A stretch of 64,000 nucleotides of DNA from Hyposmocoma kahamanoa (Eukaryota; Arthropoda; Insecta; Lepidoptera; Cosmopterigidae): assembly GCF_003589595.1 (NCBI RefSeq), contig NW_020654422.1, forward strand, positions 19,153,317-19,217,316, given 5' to 3'. Position 1 is the first letter of the stretch, and the number at the start of each line of letters is the position of its first letter. Below the pieces are notes generated by a model. It saw only the letters and a list, made by a program, of their open reading frames with translations, searched no databases and was not told the origin of the DNA. This document shows, in pieces, positions 11,661-23,172 of the stretch. Made by a program: the position numbers and the translations under genes.

Positions 11661-12554
11661 TAAAACAGATAACATTTTTATTTTTGTCATTAGTTTGCAA
11701 TCTGTATCAATTTATTGCGAAAAGTATAGAAGGCCGACAAAAAGGGCATTGTCGCTTCGTGGAAATACATTCTACTTTAAAGCTTTGTTTTATGCTCTTT
11801 CCATTTTACGTGCAATTTAAATGCAAAAGACAATAAACTTAGTAAAGTAGAGTATTAAATTTACTGCTTGTAAATCTTTTAGTTCTCGAAACTTATTTCG
11901 ATTTCGCGTTGATAACATTGTGCAGAGGAAGTATGATTTGAAGCGTTACTCTCTGATAGGGTTTAATTTAATACAAACAGAGTCACGGGAAAATACCGAA
12001 CATCCTCACTTAATTGCCAATGTAAATAATAAATAACCGTGGAAGATAATATCAAATGTTGCTTCACTAATTACACCTTTGTTGACCCTTAGTCCATTTT
12101 GAGTCGAAAGAACAGCAGCAACGATTAAAAGCCTTCTTATCCCAACGATCTGAATTACAAACTAAAAACATCTCCAATGTTAAGCTCGACTCGCCCACTT
12201 TTCACTTTCACGTGTTTTCGTCATGAGAAAAAGCGCGCTTATGTCATTGCAAGAAAGCATTGCGATTCGTGTAGCAATTAAGTAAAAGTGAAGAGCGTGC
12301 GAACTTACGGCCAACGAACTTTACTATATCATGACCTTTACGTGGAGGGCAGGTGCACGCGCCATTGTATTTAAGTAGATATTTAGTATATGGTCATCTG
12401 ACTATGCCATGATTAATATTCATAAAATTCTACCATTTCTTACCAAGTAAAACTTCTTAGATAATTTTGCTGAGTTTCACTTCATAGTTAACGATATACG
12501 TTACTTCGGAGAGTAATTTCTGAGAATGTTATATCTTTGTTTAGTCTAAAGAAC

Positions 12555-13040
12555 TAAAGTTAATAGTCATTGAAAGAGCGTTTCAGCTTTCTCAGGTCTC
12601 AGGACACATCCTGTCGCCCTCTCGTTAGGTCACAGTTATCTTTTCCGTCCTTCAATTCCGGTTTTTATTCTCATTCCTTCCCTGTTCATGCGGTCAGGCT
12701 TTGGAACGCACTTCCTATTTCTGGTCACAAAAGTACATCGTCAGCAATTTTTAAATTGAGAGTTAAGGAGCAGTATTTATCTACAGTTCCATCCATTTTA
12801 TAGGTATTATATATATTATGATATATGTATTCATCTAGTTTATAATAGTTTTTAAAAGGTTCTTAATATTATGTTACGTAATTTTGTTTTTGAAGCCCGT
12901 TATTGTATTTATTTTGTCCTGTATTTAGGTCTGCAGGAAGAAATTTCTTATAAAAATAATTAGCCTACCGACCTTTTGTTTGTGTTTACCTTTTATTAAA
13001 TGTAATCTGTGCTTTTTCCTGTGCAATAAATAAATCAAAT
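12555..13040 (+). pseudogene. LINE ORF2 C-terminus and 3' UTR
   Basis: The frame ending at 12803 contains FYSHSFPVHAVRLWNALP, the FxxRTxxLWNxLP pattern near the end of many non-LTR reverse transcriptase proteins. It is followed by a ~230 bp 3' UTR and a terminal AATAAATAAATC-type tail near 13030. Truncated at 5'. Confidence 0.65.
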
Positions 13041-13067
13041 AAAAATTAATAGTGTTGGGAAATCTTA

Positions 13068-13247
13068 TGCTATTTAAAGAAGAATTTAACAACTTATTTT
13101 ATTTATATTTATTATTACTACCAGTATATACATTTATTATACTGTCAGTATTTCCTCCCTAAACGAACTCTTTCACAAGGAGCTCTACTAGTACTGTTAA
13201 AATAAATAAAATAAGTTATTTAAATTCCTTTTTAAATAGCATAAGGC
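13068..13247. mobile_element. Fold-back MITE
   Basis: CTTATGCTATTTAAAGAAGA and AACTTATTTTATTTA at 13068-13115 are inverted at about 13202-13247. A 35-bp R1 tail fragment (CTTTCACAAGGAGCTCTACT) lies in the loop. Confidence 0.6.
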
Positions 13248-14010
13248 TTCGATTCGCATGTCACATATCTGTTCAGTTATCACTTAGTACGTTTGTAATT
13301 AGCCTTCATATTATGAGAACCTTTCCTATATCGGCGTTTAGCAAAAACGATCGCTCAAGTTTTGGTTTATAAATAGAGGTAAGCGTTTAAACGGCAAAGA
13401 AAGGAAGGACGGAAAGTTGCTTTTTAAAATAAGCATATAAGCATGCTTTTCAATTTAAGCGGAAGCGTTGGTCACTTCAATACTCAACAATTTCATTTTA
13501 TTACAACGTACGTCATGTTTCAAGGCCCGCCATCTATGTTTCCTAAACAAATTAATTCGTCAATGTGAATAATAATTACATAAATCAAAAATAAGTGTTT
13601 TACAAATAAACTTATTTATCTTATAACCTTTACTCTTGCTTTTCGCTATTAACACGTAAATAAAAAAAAAGTAAATACGTTTTTTTAACATAAATGTCCA
13701 TGCGCTACGTTTTTCTAAACGATTTTGTAAGATTCAAACTATAAAAAAGTTTAAAAAAAAACACGCTTTTTAAAAAATGAATAAGGTTTTAACGTTTCAA
13801 AAAATAAGCAGTTTTTCCCATCCCTATTTATAAATATTGAGTCGTAAGAACGCTCCGAAAAGCAAATTAAAAATGAGCTTGTTTAATATATAAATATGTT
13901 GCGTTATTTACTATATAAATATATAAATATTATTAACCTACTCAACTATCTTATTTTTGTGTACATAAAATCATTGAAGCTATCGAAAACTTTAATGCGA
14001 ATAAGAACAC
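13242..14010 (-). repeat. Repeat R3, reverse copy split by ~475 bp
   Basis: 13242-13370 (CGATTCGCATGTCACATATC ... GCGTTTAGCAAAAACGAT) and 13850-14010 (AAAAATGAGCTTGTTTAATA ... GAAGCTATCGAAAAC) are the complement of 1390-1650. The AT-rich stretch between them is unrelated. Confidence 0.55.
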
Positions 14011-14033
14011 GGGAACAACCAGTAGCCGAACAG

Positions 14034-14312
14034 TAGCAATAAATCTTCCTCATGAAAGAGTTCATCGAGGGTACTTACCTTACTTATTTCTGCCCCTAAG
14101 CAGTAATGCGAGCATTACTGTGTTCCGGTTTTGAAGGGTAAGAGTATTGGTGAGATTACAGTCACATGGGACTTTTGAACTTACGACTCATGGCGACAGG
14201 CGCAATGGTAGAGTCCTTTCCAGATCCAGATCTTTGCGATTTAAAGCTCTGGGTTGCACTGCCACGCCCTGCCATGATCTGGCGTGTCGCTTAACACCAT
14301 GCAAAAAAATCT
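14034..14312 (-). repeat. R1 repeat copy, reverse
   Basis: Complement of R1 from CATGAAAGAGTTCATCGAGG to GGCGTGTCGCTTAACACCAT. Confidence 0.75.
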
Positions 14313-14351
14313 TATCAACTAATAAACTGTACTATAAAGTGTCTACAATTT

Positions 14352-14580
14352 TAACTGCCTCCGTGGCCGAACGGTTACCATGCCGGACTGCCACGCAGAG
14401 GTCCCAGGTTCGATTCCCGGGCCGGGAGAAATATTTGTATGACCTACATTTATTTCTCTCGTGAGTTTGGGTGTAATTTGTGGTTGTCTATGTGTGTGTC
14501 CATGGCACCCGCGACACAGGGTTTCCCTAGTGCGGGGCTATGTTGAGTGTGTGCGTTATTATTATTATTATTAATTTTAA
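14352..14580 (+). mobile_element. tRNA-derived SINE, copy 1
   Basis: The head has an A box (TGGCCGAACGGTTA) and a perfect B box (GGTTCGATTCC at 14408). The body includes GTGAGTTTGGGTGTAATTTG and CCATGGCACCCGCGACACAG, with an (ATT)n tail ending near 14575. The same body recurs at 42966. Confidence 0.8.
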
Positions 14581-14619
14581 ATGACAAATCTCTAACTTCA
14601 ATGGCTAAAAAATAATTTT

Positions 14620-14865
14620 TGACATTATCGCACCTTGTCCAAGAATGGTATAAGTAACGTTAAAAATGTTTATTGCTACAATGGATACAGAAAAATATAA
14701 TTTACATCCTGTGCAATTCTTGTAACTCGATTAATATTGTCGACAGAGTTAGAGGAAATGGGAAGGATGTGGGTTATATTGTTCTGTATCCAATGGAGCA
14801 ATAAACATTTTTGACCTAACTGCACTTATGCCGTTCTTCCATGAGGGGTGAGATTTGTGCGCTAC
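14620..14865. mobile_element. Fold-back MITE, copy 1
   Basis: Arms at about 14622-14701 and 14772-14862 are inverted: AATGTTTATTGCT and GGATACAGAAAAATATAA on the left match the complement on the right, ending with ATGAGGGGTG. A related, rearranged copy is at 11122-11285. Confidence 0.6.
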
Positions 14866-16761
14866 TGATATTGTCGACATTTGAATATTTATTCTGAGGT
14901 TATTCAAATGATTATCATTTAGAAATCTAGTAACATTTTAACATTATTATCAATGAAGTTTACCAAAATAACAGTCACCGCGTTTAAGTTAATAACTGTC
15001 TTATTAGATGAGACTTATGTGTGCACGCCATTTTATTACAATACATGTAGTTTAGTCTAAATGTATTCTAACACACGAATACCTTCAATATGTTTGGATG
15101 TCTAACGTGTTTTCAGAAGTATCTAAATAATTACGAATTCAACGTGCTCTGCGAGTGAGTAGCTTGTTACAATTTTTGGTAAGTTAGATATAATGGAATA
15201 AATGAATGAATTTAAGCAATTTTACGTCTTCGCGTGACTGGAAAACAATTACGTATTCAGAGACATTTTCACTTTTCTACACGTATTTATTTAAATGTCG
15301 AGCACCCGCAAGATACCTATAACATACGTTTCGAAACTCGAGCGTAGTACGAATACAGAATTGATTGTCAGTATGTTAGTTTGCTGCCAAATCATGGTCT
15401 ATGCATTATACTTTCGAATCTAGATGTGACGACATTACAAACGAAGTACACATTACGTCATGGGGAATAAGTCCAAGTTTAAAATAATGCTTTCTTTCTC
15501 GTTCTTATGTATGACAATTAAAAAAAAATATTTAAGTTCTTTTATAAATATAATATAATATAGTATTTGAAAGTTTATAAGTATCGTGCCCAGAAGAATA
15601 TCCGCTCACGCGATGCGCTCCTCCTACCGCAAAATGGCGGCTATTTGGTTTCGCAAATTAGAAAAGCATTCACTTTAAATACAAGTTTTTATAAATAAAA
15701 ATTATTATTCTGCATTGCTAAATAAATACCCTCCGTACTACCAACAAAAAAATCTCAAATAAAATGCAGTAATACACCGCAAATCCTACACTTAAAAAGC
15801 ACTAATGAAATTTTTGGTGTACTTGGATAAATATGATAATATTCCGTTTGAGTGGTTCTAACGTTTACCATGAAATTACTCCTTAAAGTATAGTTTATAA
15901 ACATTTATATTCAGGGCAAACTTAAAAAACGCTACTTAAGGTATGTTTTCAATAAATAAATACCGAAATCACCAGCCCAAACATAACACACACGATTGTC
16001 GTGACGTATTTTTGAAGTTGTTTATTTTTGTTAAATGACAGACCCAGGCATTAAAAGTTTGCTAGAGTAGTTACCGAAATAGCTATTAATATTAGTTCTT
16101 TTACCTGTTATAACTTCGATATCCGATAAATCGGTATAAAATCATCACCGGCACCTCTAGGTGTGGTATGCGTCTACGGCTGCATGTATAGCAACATTTC
16201 CTCTTTGAATAGCTAAATTATTCTTTGACGGAAATAGCTGCCAGGCTTGTGGTCATCGCAGGCTTCTACGAGGCGATCTGACAGGTCGTTCACTGGAAGT
16301 TTCGCCTGTGACCCCCAGGGACCCAGGGTTTCAACCGCAAAAGGTGGTGGTGACTGTTGCTTACATTATAGTCCCAATACTTTGTTACCAAAACAAAAAT
16401 CTATACGGGGCTACAGTGTCCACACAGGTTGTGTCCCACACTTGATGATTATGTTAATTAATTACGTAAACAGCTTTAGTGATTTCACGTGTGCTAGTTA
16501 GTATGCGTATAAATGGCAAAGTTAAAATTTTTATTTTCATTGCAAATAATGTTAGCATAATTATTTAATAGACAAAATGGTTTCTAAAATAGTGGTCTAC
16601 CTCAAAAACATTTGATCCATCAGTAAGTGTTTAAAAAAAATTGGTATCTGACACGCAAAGTTCATGAATTGCATACCGTGGTATAACGGTCCTGTTGTCA
16701 CGTGATTATTTTAATCACTGGTAGTTCAGTGTGTCACGCACAATAAATTTAGGTTTTTTTA

Positions 16762-16808
16762 CATTGACTTACAAATAAATGGACGACGGGTCTAATACAA
16801 AAACCACG
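16762..16808 (+). mobile_element. MITE (CATTGACTTACAA family), left-end fragment
   Basis: About 47 bp match the left end of the MITE copies at 39585 and 50139 and then break off abruptly. No right end is seen nearby. Confidence 0.75.
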
Positions 16809-17057
16809 GACTTTGACTTTCGAGTCTACGTGTACACAGGGTGAAAAAAATCAATGTCATGAAGGGAAATTACCTTAAATACTTGACATATTAATTTTAC
16901 TTAAAGATAACATTTTTTATTTTTTATTCACATAAATACCTAATTGCATTCACAGATTTTTTTAAAAGCTTATGAACCGGGAATTAAACTAGCTAAAAGT
17001 GCAAAAAATAAATACCGTCTTTATAGGTTGCAAAAGGTTATAATTAGCAAGTTTAGT

Positions 17058-17164
17058 GGTTAATGTACTTGTGTTAAAGTCGACAGTACCTAATAGTAGA
17101 TATTATTGGTTAATGTACGTGGTTTTTGTGTTAGAGTCGACAGTACCTAATAGTAGATATTATA
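17058..17164 (+). repeat. Tandem duplication, ~50-55 bp unit
   Basis: GGTTAATGTAC...GTCGACAGTACCTAATAGTA...GATATTAT occurs twice in a row, the second copy with a short insertion (GTGGTTTTT). Confidence 0.75.
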
Positions 17165-17254
17165 TCGATTAGTACAATAAAATTTTGAGTGCTTATTTTT
17201 ACACTTTAGTTGGCTCATTTCCCGACTCAGGTAAACGTTTAAAAAATCTGTGAA

Positions 17255-17345
17255 TACACATAGGAAATGAAACTATGCGCGATATACATACGAAAAATAG
17301 ATTCATTTCCTGTGTATAATAATCGCGAAAATCTATGAACTCGAT
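17255..17345. repeat. R2 fragments head to head
   Basis: ACACATAGGAAATGAAACTA at 17265 faces its complement TTTCATTTCCTGTGTATAAT (about 17301-17322), making a short inverted repeat upstream of the proline-rich gene. Confidence 0.55.
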
Positions 17346-17889
17346 CTGGGAATGCAGTTATTCATATAAAGAAAATAAAGGAATGTCTCCTTTGGGTAAA
17401 ATTAGCTATCTTAAACATTTAAGGTATTTTTTTAAATTCTCTTTTTAATTGATTTTTTCCACCCAGTATATTGAAGCACGTGATCAGAGAAAACCACGAA
17501 TGGTTCTCACTAATCTAATCCCATTATACTGTCATTTCCACATTTCCTTAGACTACAGACATTAGTATTCCTTTCCATTTTATTCTAATATCGGTCGGAT
17601 TGTTCCTTGATTAAGACGTAGAATCCAATCTAGATGTTAATTAGATTCAAAAAGTAGCATATTCTGATCGCGTTCATTGGTGTACTATGAGAAAAGAGAA
17701 AAGTGCAAAGAATGGCAGTTCGTGGGAAGCAGCCACAATGCCTCCGATATGTCACGGCGCGTGTTTCTCTATATTTTCTAACTAATTATGAAATGAACGC
17801 TAAGATGTTCTTATTAGACGTTATATTATGTACTACCGATGAGAAATTTCAGTCAAGCACAAGACTCACAGTTATATTTTTCTTTGCAG

Positions 17890-20800
17890 ATATTCCGGGT
17901 CCTACTCATCGCTCTCATAGCAAGATGTAGATGCGAGCCAACCAATTTGCCCTACTCAAAAGCGAAAACGCCTTCACAATTCGGCGAGCTGCTGAAACCA
18001 CCGCCACCGCCGCTAGCGAATATAATTCCCGTGCCATTTCATGGAGGGGCATCGAGATTGCAAAGGCAAAATGTGGACGTGGGATATGTTTACCAGCCTC
18101 CACCACCTCCGCCTCCCCCACCTCCTTCACAGGATTTCAAATTTCCTGCACCGTTTTACAAACAATATAACTTTAACTTTGTACCACCACCTCAACCTTT
18201 TACGACGACTCCATCTCCCTCTTTGTTTCAAAAAGTGTCCGGGTGGCTGTTCCCGTCTCAGCAAACGAGCTACGAACCTTCAGTGTATAATACGAATAGC
18301 ATAGCCCCGGTGAAAAAGGACTGCAACCCTTGTAATTTAGTGCCATGGATACCAGTAATAAGATATAATTTAGGAGCTAAAAATGTACAGCATCAAACCC
18401 TGTTCCCGACTTACGGCCCACCAAGTCCCACGGCATATGCGCCGAACTTTATTCACCAATTCAAGCCTCAACCTTTTGAGCAATTTAAGCCTCCTCAATT
18501 GTCACCGGGTGTTCCACATGCTGTTTACGGACCACCACAGACAAGCTCATTTGTCAGCCCAAGTTCAACGTACGGACCGCCTAGCCCGACACATACTATT
18601 GCGGTGCCATCACAAAGTCCACTCAGTTCACCATTCACTGCAGAAAACACGTATACTCCTCCAAGTTCTTCATATGGGGTACCTAGTTCGTCGTATGGGC
18701 TACCGAGTACAACAACAATCGGTCAACCCAGTTCATCATTTGGCGCTCTTAGCTCAACATACGGCGTACCCAGTTCAACTTATGGATCCCCAACATCTAT
18801 ATACGCTACACCGGCCCCAAATTACGAAATACCTCGTCCTGTGACCAACAGTTTCACACCTATCACATCAAATTATGAACCAACGTTAATAAACAAAAAT
18901 TTACCACCTCAGAGTGATGTTGACGTTTTCAAAGATACAGAATTATCGAATGAATTGCAATTACCCAAAGTAAATCAACCTACAGGATTCAGAAATTCGT
19001 ACGGAGAGCCCATAACAAATACTTACTCTATAGATATATCGTATCCTGGCTCAGCGACAGCAGCAGAATCAAATAAAGTAAAGACAGAAGTGTTGCCCAA
19101 CGATGGCAAAAAGTCAGCAACGCCGAATATGTCTTTGGCATTAGCTAATCCAGCACCATTTAGTCGAGGAAGAAACATTCATACTTTACAACCTGTTGCA
19201 TTACCAAATCTCAGTGTATCTCCTTTACCACCAATATTCAATGCGCGACCATTTAGACCAATTATAGGACAATCATTTTCGAAGAACGTAGTTAAGGGAA
19301 TAAACTTAATGCAGCAAAATACAAACAATGTGAACATAGACCAAAGTGTTCCTCTTGCGGAATTCACACATTCTATCGACTATCCACCGTCTTTTATAAA
19401 ATCAACTATAATTGATATTGGTGAAACGAAACAAAATCAAAGTAAAGCGTATCGAAATATACCGAACCATTTTACAGTCGATGATGTTCGCGACGTATCA
19501 TCACAAGCTTCCGAAGATCATATTGCGGCTACTAAATCAAATCAAGAAGCAAGTTTTGAGAGCACCGGCGCCGAATATGGAAACGATTTGTATGATAATG
19601 GTTTACCTTCCGGTCTGAGACAAAACTATAACATCCCTTCTAATCACAAAACTGGCTTTGCTGACTTAAGAGGAGTCAAAGATGAAGATGTAGATAAATA
19701 TCGAATCGAGAATAATTTACAGAATATAGATTCTCCATTGTTGTATTTAAAACCCAGTGCCCCACATAAAGACTTTGAAAACTTTGTTACATTATCAACA
19801 CCAGGCAGTGACAACGACTATGAACTTTATGATGAAGTACCAACGACTACAGCTCCTCAGGTATCAACTATTCCTAGTGCTTGGGATGAAAGTCGCAATG
19901 ATTATAGCGAAACTTTATTCCCGCCACCTGTATCACAAGAAAAAGAAACTAAACCAAAGATCGTCCAGATTATTGTTCCATACACCACGGGTCAAAATGG
20001 TGGCCAAAACAATGTAGATTTCAATCAAGTTCCTGACCATTGGACGTCTGCCCCGGAAGACGAATATCAAGCTAGAAAAGTTCCGTCCAATACTGAAAAT
20101 TTGCACTTTAGTACTGTGACAGAAAGTTACAACACGGAAGAACCACCAGTGACTCAAAATTATGATTCAGATAGATTAAATACTCACTCTATTTTAAACG
20201 ATTTGTATGATGTGAAAGAGCCTCCGTTTGATATTATAAAATTACAACACACTATCGATGACTGGACAGAGCAAGAATATTCAAAGCATTTCCAAACACC
20301 CGATAGAAGACGTCCAAGTGTAAAATATGCTAAACAGATTCCAGACGAATATTTAACTACTACGAATCCTATAACATCCTTCGTAATAGCCCCAACCAAC
20401 TATGATTTTTACGACCATGTAGGATCCAGTAGCATCAAACATGCCGTGATTGACGATCGAAACAGAACATTTAGCAAATCTCTCAAAGAGTATAATAATA
20501 TTGAGCGAACTAAAACAAAACATAATAGTGCTAAAAATGAAGAGGAAATCAAGAAACCTTATATTTACACAGCAGCCTCATCTTTTAGGAGTACAACTAC
20601 TACACCAGCACCGTGGGGTAAACTACAGACTTCGATATCGCCGTTGACAAAGGAAAAAGTTTATGTAGTAACAGCAAAACCTTGGCGAGAAGCATCTCCA
20701 GGCATTGACAAGCCAAACGAATGGTACTCTGTTGATTTTGAATCAAAGAAAACGGGCTTGGATAATGATGTTACTGCGTCGGACAGTTTGCCATTTAAGT

Positions 20801-21963
20801 CTCCAAGATTTCCACATCGACCGTCATTTGGTTTTACGGGGACCGGAAGTGGCAAGACTGAGTCCCTGAAATCTGATTCTTCGTTTGCTTTCTCTAGAAG
20901 TTGGTATCAGAGCAGTAAGTATTTGATCGTTCAAACAAGCAAACGTACTATCTATAGAATTAGAAGTTTATTTTTAATAATTTTGCTTTCAGTAAACGAA
21001 CTGGAGAATCAACAGAACAACACTACAACATTATCAGGAGGTCCGGAACAAAGTACTACCACTAACAGTCACACTGAGGAGACTAATGTACCTAACACGG
21101 AAGAGGTTCTTATTACTAATTTATAACACATATAGCACGGTATTTGATAGTATAAATTTAATTGTAGCTGCAACGCACACATATGCACACTGTACATACT
21201 CGTATATTGCACTTGTTAAACTGTACTCTTTTATGCACAAACTATAACTACATCCTTATTGATTTTAAAGTATATGATGTAAAAAAATATGATACGTGTT
21301 ATCGTCTAGGGTTGATTTTTACGTTATCTGGTATTACGGTTTTAACCAACTTACAAAACATAACATTGTTTATGTTGAATAAGGTGAAATGTGTCTTTGT
21401 GTGATTAGTGATTACAGCTGCATATTTTGCCCGTATAATATCCCTTTTATAACACAAAATAACTCGTCATACTTATACTCCGATAAATACAGAAACAATA
21501 AGTCGATATAAAAATAATGAACAATTATCGTTGTTTACGTTTTTGCTAGGCGCAACGAACGCATCAATTATTTGGTTTTAACCTTTATGAACTGCAAAAA
21601 AAACCAATAATTTATGAAATACTTACTGTCAATTCTAAGGTCATTCAATAACCTGAGCAATGATATACTTTGTAGCTCTATAATGACCGTAATATCAGAA
21701 ATGATCAGCATAATTTCCTCCGAGTCGGGTGTTTAATATTTACCTGATTGTTGAAATTGTTTATTACAATTTGCGTAGTTGTTACAAATACCATTAAGTT
21801 GGAAAAGCCTATGTTCATGACAAGTGATAATAATAAGCATGTTTATAATTATTACCTTGTAGCATAAATGACTACACTCAGCGTTGCGTTAATAAATAAA
21901 TATGTATTACAGGATACAGCAAACACAACGACTGCAGATCCTCCTGAGACAGAAGGGACGTAA
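17890..21963 (+). CDS. Proline-rich secreted-type protein, 5' exon missing (exons 17890-20914, 20993-21105, optional 21913-21963)
   Basis: I do not recognise a named family. The large exon follows a pyrimidine-rich acceptor ending at 17889 and opens in phase 0 with a hydrophobic run (IFRVLLIALIARCRC) that looks like the core of a signal peptide, so the Met exon lies upstream and was not found. Poly-Pro runs (PPPPP, then nine Pro) follow within the first 80 residues. A cysteine pair sits in KKDCNPCNLVPW. A stretch of Y-G-x-P-S repeats (about 18540-18840, e.g. SSTYGVPSSTYGSP) resembles low-complexity insect cuticle or matrix proteins. The rest is polar and Thr/Ser-rich, with no membrane segment. 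Intron 20915-20992 (GTAAGT...TTTCAG) is 78 nt. Splicing at the weak donor 21106 to 21913 gives a Thr-rich tail ending at TAA 21961, with AATAAA at 21993; otherwise the frame stops at 21126. Extracellular location is inferred, function unknown. Confidence 0.75.
20915..20992 (+). other. 78-nt intron that keeps the frame open if retained
   Basis: The donor GTAAGT at 20915 and acceptor TTTCAG ending at 20992 are both good. The length is a multiple of three with no in-frame stop, so unspliced mRNA would encode 26 extra, partly hydrophobic residues (SLFLIILLS). Splicing joins ...WYQS to INELEN across a phase-1 junction. Confidence 0.75.
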
Positions 21964-21992
21964 AGTGCTAAGGATATAACGTGAAGTGCCTA

Positions 21993-21998
21993 AATAAA
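21993..21998 (+). terminator. Polyadenylation signal AATAAA for the proline-rich gene
   Basis: AATAAA lies 30 nt after the TAA of the optional last exon at 21961-21963, which supports that exon being the true 3' end of the transcript. Confidence 0.5.
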
Positions 21999-23172
21999 AA
22001 CTTATATTAGTGAAAAACAAATTTGCCAAACTATATTTTATAAACAAGTGTGTCTTGGTGAATATGACAGATTTGTGAATTAGAACTATGAGACTTTCGT
22101 TTAAGATTAACCTTGAATAAAAGGAAACCCGAGCAAATTAAGAAGAAAACCATACCCTGAGTGTTCTTTTTAATTTGATCATGAAAATAAGTGAACCAAA
22201 GTAGGACTTTATTATATATTTGCCAAATCAATAACTTTTTTGTTCACTATAATATTAATTTTAAGTTTTGTACCTTTATAATTACCTTCTGACACCTTGT
22301 ATTTACAAATGCTAAGAGTTCTATATAAAATTGTAAATAGTATGTAACACTGACTGTAAATAAAGGTAATAAAATAATTCTCACTGCTGTTTTTTCTTAA
22401 CATGGTGACGTAGGTAATACAATAGTGAAATAAGAAACGTTGCTGCCTATGTCATCTTTTAAGTTCATTCGCAAAACTATAATAAGTCTGATTTAATCAA
22501 TTAAATAATCGTCTCCAAAATAACATACACGAATTATCAGTTCTTTTGCAGTACAATAAATATATTACATGTACCACGTATTTCATATCGAATGTTATCA
22601 GATTATTTTGTAAATATCCATTAGTTACGTAAGTTTGCAATGTCGGAGGAAGTTTTATGTGCCACATAAGGGCCCATCCACACATATCAACGCAACTGCT
22701 GATTGCTGGTTAATTTTGGCACTTGTAGTATCGCAGTCACATATGACATCCGTGCCGTCAATGAAAATATTATCAGCTAGAAATTCGCGTCGGGTCAACC
22801 TGACGTTACTGACACTTCAATATGGAAAACTTCATACAAAATTTATGCAACAATTTAATTTTTCACTGGTATTCACGATACTGACCATTATGTGTCGGCA
22901 CTGATAGGTGTGGATAGGCCTCTATACTGACGTCATTTAACGTTACTGACGCCGACAGTCGGATAGCTTCGTATAAAATATATGGAGCAATATTACTTTT
23001 CACTGACACTGATGTTCGTCCTCACGTATCGCCAGATATTTACGGATAGGTCTTAAAAAGGAAGACAGTACTCCAGTCGAGACACGCTATTCTAGTGAGT
23101 TAAAATTACTTGGTGCGATCGACACTTTAACTTCCTCTACGATCATAAACATTACATGTATCATTAGTAACA

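Larger units (their letters stand above)
14870..17250. other. Spacer upstream of the proline-rich gene
   Basis: Mostly AT-rich. A GC-richer patch at 16230-16450 has an 84-codon open frame without recognisable motif. A MITE fragment (16762) and the tandem duplication (17058) are the only structures seen. The missing 5' exon of the proline-rich gene may lie here or further left, but no Met-plus-signal-peptide exon could be identified. Confidence 0.5.

Noticed and set aside
14354..14426. Functional tRNA at the SINE head
   Set aside because: The A and B boxes are good, but the same head plus a shared ~200-bp body occurs again at 42966, so it is a SINE promoter.
17839..17889. Met at 17839 as the start of the proline-rich protein
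   Set aside because: A strong pyrimidine-rich acceptor (TATATTTTTCTTTGCAG) ends at 17889, right before the hydrophobic signal-like segment; the preceding residues (MRNFSQAQDSQLYFSLQ) look like intron read-through.
18383..18844. 153-codon frame within the proline-rich gene
   Set aside because: Alternate-frame shadow of the repetitive Y-G-x-P-S region, rich in His/Leu as expected from frame shifting.
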